DNA from: JAAFJM01 sp964529175
GTDB taxonomy: Bacteria; Bacteroidota; Bacteroidia; UKL13-3
NCBI GenBank assembly: GCA_964529175.1
Contig: CAZGVO010000001.1
Coordinates: forward strand, 124,001-188,000
Direction of reading: 5' to 3'
Length of the DNA stretch: 64,000 nt
Shown piece after piece: positions 61,701-64,000 of the stretch. Under the pieces are notes generated by a model. It searched no databases, was not told the DNA's origin, and worked only from the letters and a program-made list of their open reading frames with translations. Made by a program: the position numbers and the translations under genes. The first letter of the stretch is position 1. The number at the start of each line of letters is the position of its first letter.

Positions 61701-64000
61701 TTAAAAATTCTACTAATCCACAATATAGTTATACAAAAACTTTTCAAATAGAATTTATTCCTGAAATCGGAGCAACTATTAATTGGCTACCTAATCAATA
61801 TGATTTAGTAAATCAATTCTATAGAGCCTATGTTTTTGGATCCCGCCCAGGAGGAAGCAGTTTTACAACTAGAGGTCCAGCGTTAGTAGATTTTATATTA
61901 AGGGATCCTCCTGGAAGCGCAAGTAGCACAACATGGAGTAAAGAAACTAGTTATACAACTTCTGAGAGTTACAGTTTTTCTGAATCAAATGGTTATAGCT
62001 TTAGCAATATGTTCGATTTTGGAGGTAAAGTAACCACATTTGTTGGAGCGGGAGCTGGATTGGGAGCTATAGTATTTGCGGGTAAATTAATTGAAACGGA
62101 AACTATTTTTAATGTTACCGCAGGAGTGAGTGAAACACGAACAATGGGAAGTGAGGGTGAAATAATAAGAACTACTACAAATAATACAACTATTTCTACC
62201 GGATCGGATCCTAGTTCGGTTGGATCTAAAGCTGATATTTATTACGGAAAATCTACTAATCTTGTATTTGGAAATGCAGACCAAATTGAACTTATTGATA
62301 CTGCTACATGCGCAATTCTAGAAGCTAATGCTGGAGCATCAATCTGTTCTGGTCCTATAGTTAACGGTTATAGAATTGGAAAGAAAAATGGATTTTACAT
62401 TTCACCTGGGGGAATTGCCACAACTTTTGCTTACACACAAGACGAAATTTTAAACTTAATAATTCCTGATTTAGTAGCTTTAAGAAATCAATTATTCACA
62501 AAAAATACTTTAAACAGTAGAGGAGAAAGAAAATATACTGCCATTTTTAATGATGTATCCGATCCTGAATATGCTCAGAAATTTGGTTCAAATAATGATG
62601 ACCCTATTTGGAAAGAAAATCGATCAACTCCAACTCCTTTAGCAAGGGAAGCAAAAGACTCTGCAGGCCTTAGTTATATTTTCAGAGGTAACACTCGTTT
62701 TGAAACAGATTCTGTGAGGTTTATTAATGATCAAATAAGGCTTTGGAAATCTGCAATAGCAAAAAATGAAGCAGAAAAATATAAAGCTATTAATAATTCA
62801 GGAACTCAACCTGTTGCAGGCGGAAGAAACATCAGCATAGGTAAAGCAGCATTAACCCAAGACTATATTACATCTATCGAAGAAACAAGAACAGAGACAT
62901 TCGAAATTAGCTTAGGAGTAGATGTGAGTACTACAGTTGGATTCGAAATTTTTGATATTGGTAATGAATTTACAGCTTCGTATACATTTGAGCGCACAAG
63001 TGGAAGAGCTCGTTCAGCAACAACGGCAATTACTAATACTTTTTCATACACACTACAAGATGGAGATGATGGAGACTTAATCTCAGTGGATGTGGTTGAC
63101 CCTAAAGCAGGTGGCAGCCATCTATTTAAACTAAGAGCAGGAAGAACTTCATGCCCTTATGAAGAAGAAGAAAAAGCCATGTTCTACGATCCTGCTAATG
63201 ACACCATTACTTCTACTACTTTGTTGGAAGATGGATTTGAAATTCAAGCAGCTACTGCGCAAAATGATGTACCTGTAATTTCGGTTGATAGAAATAATAA
63301 CTTTAATGTGCCTGCTAATGATGATGCCATTTTTGTTTTAGATTTGGGTAATTTAAGTGAGGGTCGTCAAGATAGAACGTATTCATTGCGTGTTGACCCA
63401 GCTTCAAATCCTTATGGTGCTATTTTAAAAGTAGATGGATTAGATCCAAATCGCGATTTTGATGTACCCTACGGAACTACTGTTCAAAAAACATTGACTT
63501 TAAAACGTGGTCCATCAAATTATGATTATAACAATATTCGTTTGATTCTAAAATCGCAATGCGATGATGATATTTTTGACGAAGTATTTATCAGTGCTAA
63601 GTTTTTACCAACTTGTACCGATGTTACCCTTAAATCGCCTGATGACAGATGGGTTCTAAACAACAGTTATAACGATACGTTACCAGTAGTTTTAGGTGGA
63701 TACAATTACAATTGGGGAGGATTTAAAGCAGTACATTTCCAATACAAACCTGGTGGAAATAATACTTGGTATAGCGAAAGATCTTTCTTTAAAGATACTG
63801 CTGATCAAAGCATGAAAATTCCACTTGGAGAACCTAATATTTTCTATCCATTTAACTTTAAAAACTTACCTGATGGTAATTACGAATTACGCGCAGTTAC
63901 TGAGTGTATAGCTCCAGGCTATCCTAATTCAAGAGTAAGTTCTACGGTGTTACAAGGTTTAGTAGATAGAATTAACCCTAGTCCGTTTGGAACACCTTCG
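52769..64000 (+). CDS. Giant secreted LamG/fibronectin-III repeat protein (partial, 3' end beyond window)
   Basis: The frame opens at ATG 52769 and stays open to the last base (3,744 codons); I checked the frame at several points and see no shift. A signal peptide ends at CVFAQ (about residue 33). Six tandem units of about 330 residues follow (34-1900), each a LamG/concanavalin-like domain (start PGNALxFDG, middle DGRWHHIAM, end GSLDEVKIYN) plus a fibronectin-III-like domain (SGFTxNW...YYYRVRA). More FN3-like domains (about 1900-2310), a carboxypeptidase-regulatory-like segment with a seventh LamG (about 2320-2530), and unrecognised beta-rich regions come next. Two Ser/Thr-rich stretches (about 3050-3140, 3365-3440) are unusual. 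A T9SS sorting domain is expected beyond the window. Probable surface adhesin or matrix protein. Confidence 0.93.
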   Translation, partial: MEHFLQAKKNRLIRKVKLLFIVFFLFQVCVFAQQPGNALKFDGTNDYVTLPSTLSAAATSSTNNGITIEYWFRGTSLLSAVRIQNPSGYIVAGYGMQHIISTDGGESGVAIPAFVQDGRWHHIAMTWQRNTINGFKSYVDGQLVAQRNSANVNLPSINTVAYLGTFNTASQFTNGSLDEVKIYNTAISQANIQNDMVNSATQVPLSLLAYYHFNQGSASGTNTTITSLRDTSGRGYHGTLSNFALTGTTSNWVESYALVAPSALAATNVSSTGFTINWSAPITGTVNNYLVDVSTSSDFSGPISGSPFTVAAPLLSLNITGQISGTYYYRVRANKTTVDLQGVPSNVRSVNIAYTAPGNALALNPTDINNFVSIPSTPQNNFALTQNFTVEAWVKTPSGPQVDLGNIDNDIIEKWNDPSQGYPFVIRYMNRGTNAGKIVSGRFNGSSSVNCISQTQVNDDRWHHVAFIKDGSLIKLYIDGNLEDSENDLTSGNTQNTSPLYIGGRAGTVNSWKGSIDELKIYNTALSETNIKADMRATTAILPSNLTAYYNFDNGVSGANNTTSTLLLDQTANANNGTLNNFTLTGTGSNWVESYATTVSIAQPASNITTSSFTANWTAPSIGIVNNYFIDVATDANFESPIVGSPFTVTGNTTFSRAFTGLQSNLNYYYRVRADRTALAGQGGVSNTVLVRTSSSVLPPGNCLAMDGTNDFITIPVSTGINNQFTNNRLTLETWVNLKSLPTGSAMPALITEGYNGAGGYNIKFAIYLWQGGLYAGHHNGNWTNAKYLDPLPLNRWIHIAATYDQSQIKLYVDGVLVATQNSTVALPTGSENWFIGKRWDYLETINGSMDEVRIYNEVLTASQIQSDMRDTISVLPNNLVAYYNFDQGSASATNTNISILTDRSNSSLFNATLNNFALTGANSNFVSSYAMVIPTATSATAITASGFTANWITPKQGITNNYLLDISTSSDFTGPISGSPFTLSNSTFSQTISSLLPGTYYYRVRAINTNFPNQSGVSNTVSVLINYQVPGNALAFDGNGDVVVTPISTSYINNFTMETWVNPTSLTNNWQTIFAYGFDNAQYGNGVALYIHPTNGRLYIQYPAVNTVDLGVKIDLNRWNHVAMTRLNGSVTVYLNGQPLPVVGTNNPNGITGEIRLGGHTGIRFLNGKIDEFRFWSSARTSAQIAANYKTILPSNTNGLLVYYNFNQGVSEANNSSTNMVLDQTNNGNNGNMPYFSFTGNTSNWVESYAAIAPVATNATSISSSGFTANWAVAPQGTINNYYIEVSTTPDFTGPIAGSPFVVGANITSRPFTNMLGGTYYYRVSASKTNMANQGAYSNTITVNVPYTPPGNAMAFDGVNDRLKVVGSDLGNFGTSNFTIEFWMKTSSSNSWIISKRNTAGHGYFFNIGHSQGQISYEIDQNGANYIQTNTNSKVPVNDGRWHHIAVVREGVNNKIYIDGEVALNKNTSGITYISNSNSIDIGELYYYGTHYNGSLDEIRIWNVARSRDSIIGSFGKIINPNTPGLLAYYDFDQGVGGLLNYGRDVVYDKKGNPNNNMGLINFSLEALNTNYVESYATVVPTQTEPTNITPNGFTLNWNAPINGTVTNYFVDVSLSSNFTAPISGSPFTVSGNSLTLSGLASSTFYCRVRANNSNSITSGEGAPSNVKIIDLKYIQPGNALKFDGSNDYGLIPKNISGDFTIEYWVKTTATNGGIVDNEVGGSPGDFQNGINSNGKIYFVVGSGSDVTLTSNTTVNTDKWFHVAMTRKQSTGLVRLYINGNLEVNGTGGTGNISASSTITLGAINGFAGNSSYSFNGTIDELRIWNIERTGSQINTYYKDTVDRNTIGLVDYYRFDQGIGGANNTGVTTLKDIAGTDNGGTISGFSLSGNTSNWVNSYNISVQAPTALTASSNSCGTIDLTWQIPSVPSTNCETSINCDNTNFKQFIYVDDSLLAIVPATATNYSFNVNQIYENTRLIRGINYKFVVRTAYTPPFFNFVRTSSPTNIAVGKFKDNPVIPSGFTASTEKCDGSVTLNWTWSDANPQNGFVVTRSLDSSMSVVSTYNFPGTQRSYNDAGLQRGQLYYYRIFARNDCYSAAAPDTMFAGVSDTMAIVGGISPQVPARPTNVSLFADSINNLITIRWKDNSDNEDKFVIERAALGGLTTNIDVNANDTMYIDDQAAGCVAYNYTVKAISGCAVNGIPSLGLNQTRITPNLTRTFDDDTTIYKLTCSKGYYKDRVELAWNNRNNAQLNSIRIYRKVANSNNDSILIASVLSGSGLYLDNSVVAGVLYRYYLIGETQCAGVTTYSNMTTDIGFRSPTGTVNGRISYLGDFAAQGVRVLAQNTTNNKGGGINLDGINDYLEIRHNTNQNTTTSALTIEAWYKPITQNNFVVVSKKDSANGGYNLTYDSASNTLTFGVYNSTDSQLVSVVNPFTSFTSYNQITAAFGTDSIRIYINGLNAITVVSNLGYLGMPTSNIYLGGSPNLGIYGKGNLDEVRLWKKSKTKTEIENDFNRKIEQDDANLFTYLSFDDRFNGLTETYDNSNINLVFNANHAKLINGATFTDSIPNFSQLANASYTDANGNYSIPNLRYVGSGQNYTIVPTLDIHTFSPNNSIIFVGDGNQLVNNINFTDNSSFEFVGIVNYAGTTCPASGAYVMIDGQFAVQNNQILTVNDSGKFMVRVPIGNHIISLSQNKHVFSQGRFPEVGTYDFRGPVSANFVDSTFLTVVGRVAGGNRELNKLPGLGRGKNNIGKAQFTFSSVGQSGLSGCFSKPIVTNDSTGEYTAYLLPLRYSIDGLKLVNNPDPTVLTKAEFNNPNILDLTSIPDSKSIYDTLVTPLLTRIDSVNYHTQLDFKYYETPQIFVTDTNTAYLNLTNNFIGEKNIKLNDSTTISIENNELGYPIFIQGNYYTALIKVVERYNNVDKPITDSTRIDIVPVNGSLRFFNNLSLGDTITETTINNGIFVYPFRGGVPNQLKNSTNPQYSYTKTFQIEFIPEIGATINWLPNQYDLVNQFYRAYVFGSRPGGSSFTTRGPALVDFILRDPPGSASSTTWSKETSYTTSESYSFSESNGYSFSNMFDFGGKVTTFVGAGAGLGAIVFAGKLIETETIFNVTAGVSETRTMGSEGEIIRTTTNNTTISTGSDPSSVGSKADIYYGKSTNLVFGNADQIELIDTATCAILEANAGASICSGPIVNGYRIGKKNGFYISPGGIATTFAYTQDEILNLIIPDLVALRNQLFTKNTLNSRGERKYTAIFNDVSDPEYAQKFGSNNDDPIWKENRSTPTPLAREAKDSAGLSYIFRGNTRFETDSVRFINDQIRLWKSAIAKNEAEKYKAINNSGTQPVAGGRNISIGKAALTQDYITSIEETRTETFEISLGVDVSTTVGFEIFDIGNEFTASYTFERTSGRARSATTAITNTFSYTLQDGDDGDLISVDVVDPKAGGSHLFKLRAGRTSCPYEEEEKAMFYDPANDTITSTTLLEDGFEIQAATAQNDVPVISVDRNNNFNVPANDDAIFVLDLGNLSEGRQDRTYSLRVDPASNPYGAILKVDGLDPNRDFDVPYGTTVQKTLTLKRGPSNYDYNNIRLILKSQCDDDIFDEVFISAKFLPTCTDVTLKSPDDRWVLNNSYNDTLPVVLGGYNYNWGGFKAVHFQYKPGGNNTWYSERSFFKDTADQSMKIPLGEPNIFYPFNFKNLPDGNYELRAVTECIAPGYPNSRVSSTVLQGLVDRINPSPFGTPS
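52870..58470 (+). repeat. Six tandem LamG-FN3 coding units of about 1 kb
   Basis: Unit starts (coding PGNALxFDG or similar) lie at about 52871, 53837, 54864, 55857, 56818 and 57805, 960-1027 bp apart. Copies share motifs in protein but have diverged in DNA, so the duplication is old, unlike the repeats at 38729-40312. Confidence 0.88.

Noticed and set aside
52769..64000. Frameshift or assembly break within the giant gene
   Set aside because: The frame was checked at about 55.86, 57.84, 59.82, 60.90, 62.04 and 63.00 kb and at the window end; all are in phase and code for coherent domains.

Overview
The window looks like chromosomal DNA of a member of the Bacteroidota; the order cannot be fixed from the sequence. 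The signs are low GC content, secreted proteins with type IX secretion (T9SS) C-terminal sorting domains, lipoproteins of the Bacteroidota kind, a DUF4270 lipoprotein, a PcrB-type prenylglyceryl phosphate synthase, almost no Shine-Dalgarno sequences, and promoters of the form TTTG-N19-TAnnTTTG (the best one is at 41628-41658). I see no rRNA, tRNA, CRISPR array, transposase or phage gene. Most of the window is ordinary chromosomal sequence with some accessory loci.

Left part (1-16.6 kb): a flavoprotein cut by the window edge; a T9SS alpha/beta-hydrolase-like protein without a visible nucleophile serine; a type III polyketide synthase overlapping a UbiA-type prenyltransferase; an OmpR/RprY-type regulator; a FUSC-type membrane protein, a pterin carbinolamine dehydratase and a metal-dependent cyclase in one operon; then an operon of a one-domain glycogen-synthase-like protein, a DUF4270 lipoprotein, DAHP synthase and GlmS. 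panC is divergent from that operon. A lipoprotein, a NUDIX hydrolase, an acetyltransferase and rlmB follow.

16.6-21.7 kb: an MgtC family protein, an immunity-protein-like gene, a secreted protein, and a 0.7 kb gap holding a dispersed repeat. Next comes a small Crp/Fnr locus (regulator, membrane protein, YCII protein, SRPBCC protein) with a good Crp/Fnr-type operator palindrome 5' of the YCII gene.

21.8-40.4 kb: a beta-glucan (laminarin-like) utilisation locus without SusC or SusD. One minus-strand operon encodes two tandem outer-membrane barrels, two carbohydrate-binding-type lipoproteins, a GH3 lipoprotein, a T9SS GH16 and a GH2/GH5-like hydrolase. A divergent gene encodes a membrane-tethered propeller / Y_Y_Y / LuxR-HTH regulator. 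The 13-bp motif CATTGCTACTACA lies at the same orientation and nearly the same distance 5' of this operon and of a repeat-built T9SS protein 7 kb away, so both may belong to one regulon. A HipA-like kinase and its DUF3037 neighbour lie in between.

40.7-52.5 kb: PcrB-type synthase, ugd and UDP-glucuronate decarboxylase (UDP-xylose route), a uracil-DNA-glycosylase family protein, a dispersed repeat, an ECF sigma operon with an anti-sigma/outer-membrane-barrel hybrid, and a four-gene phosphorelay. The first kinase of the relay has a FixL-type PAS domain with the haem histidine and distal arginine in FixL spacing; the last protein fuses a receiver to a Crp-type DNA-binding module.

52.77 kb to the end: one reading frame, still open at the window end after 3,744 codons, encoding a giant secreted protein built from LamG and fibronectin-III-like repeats.
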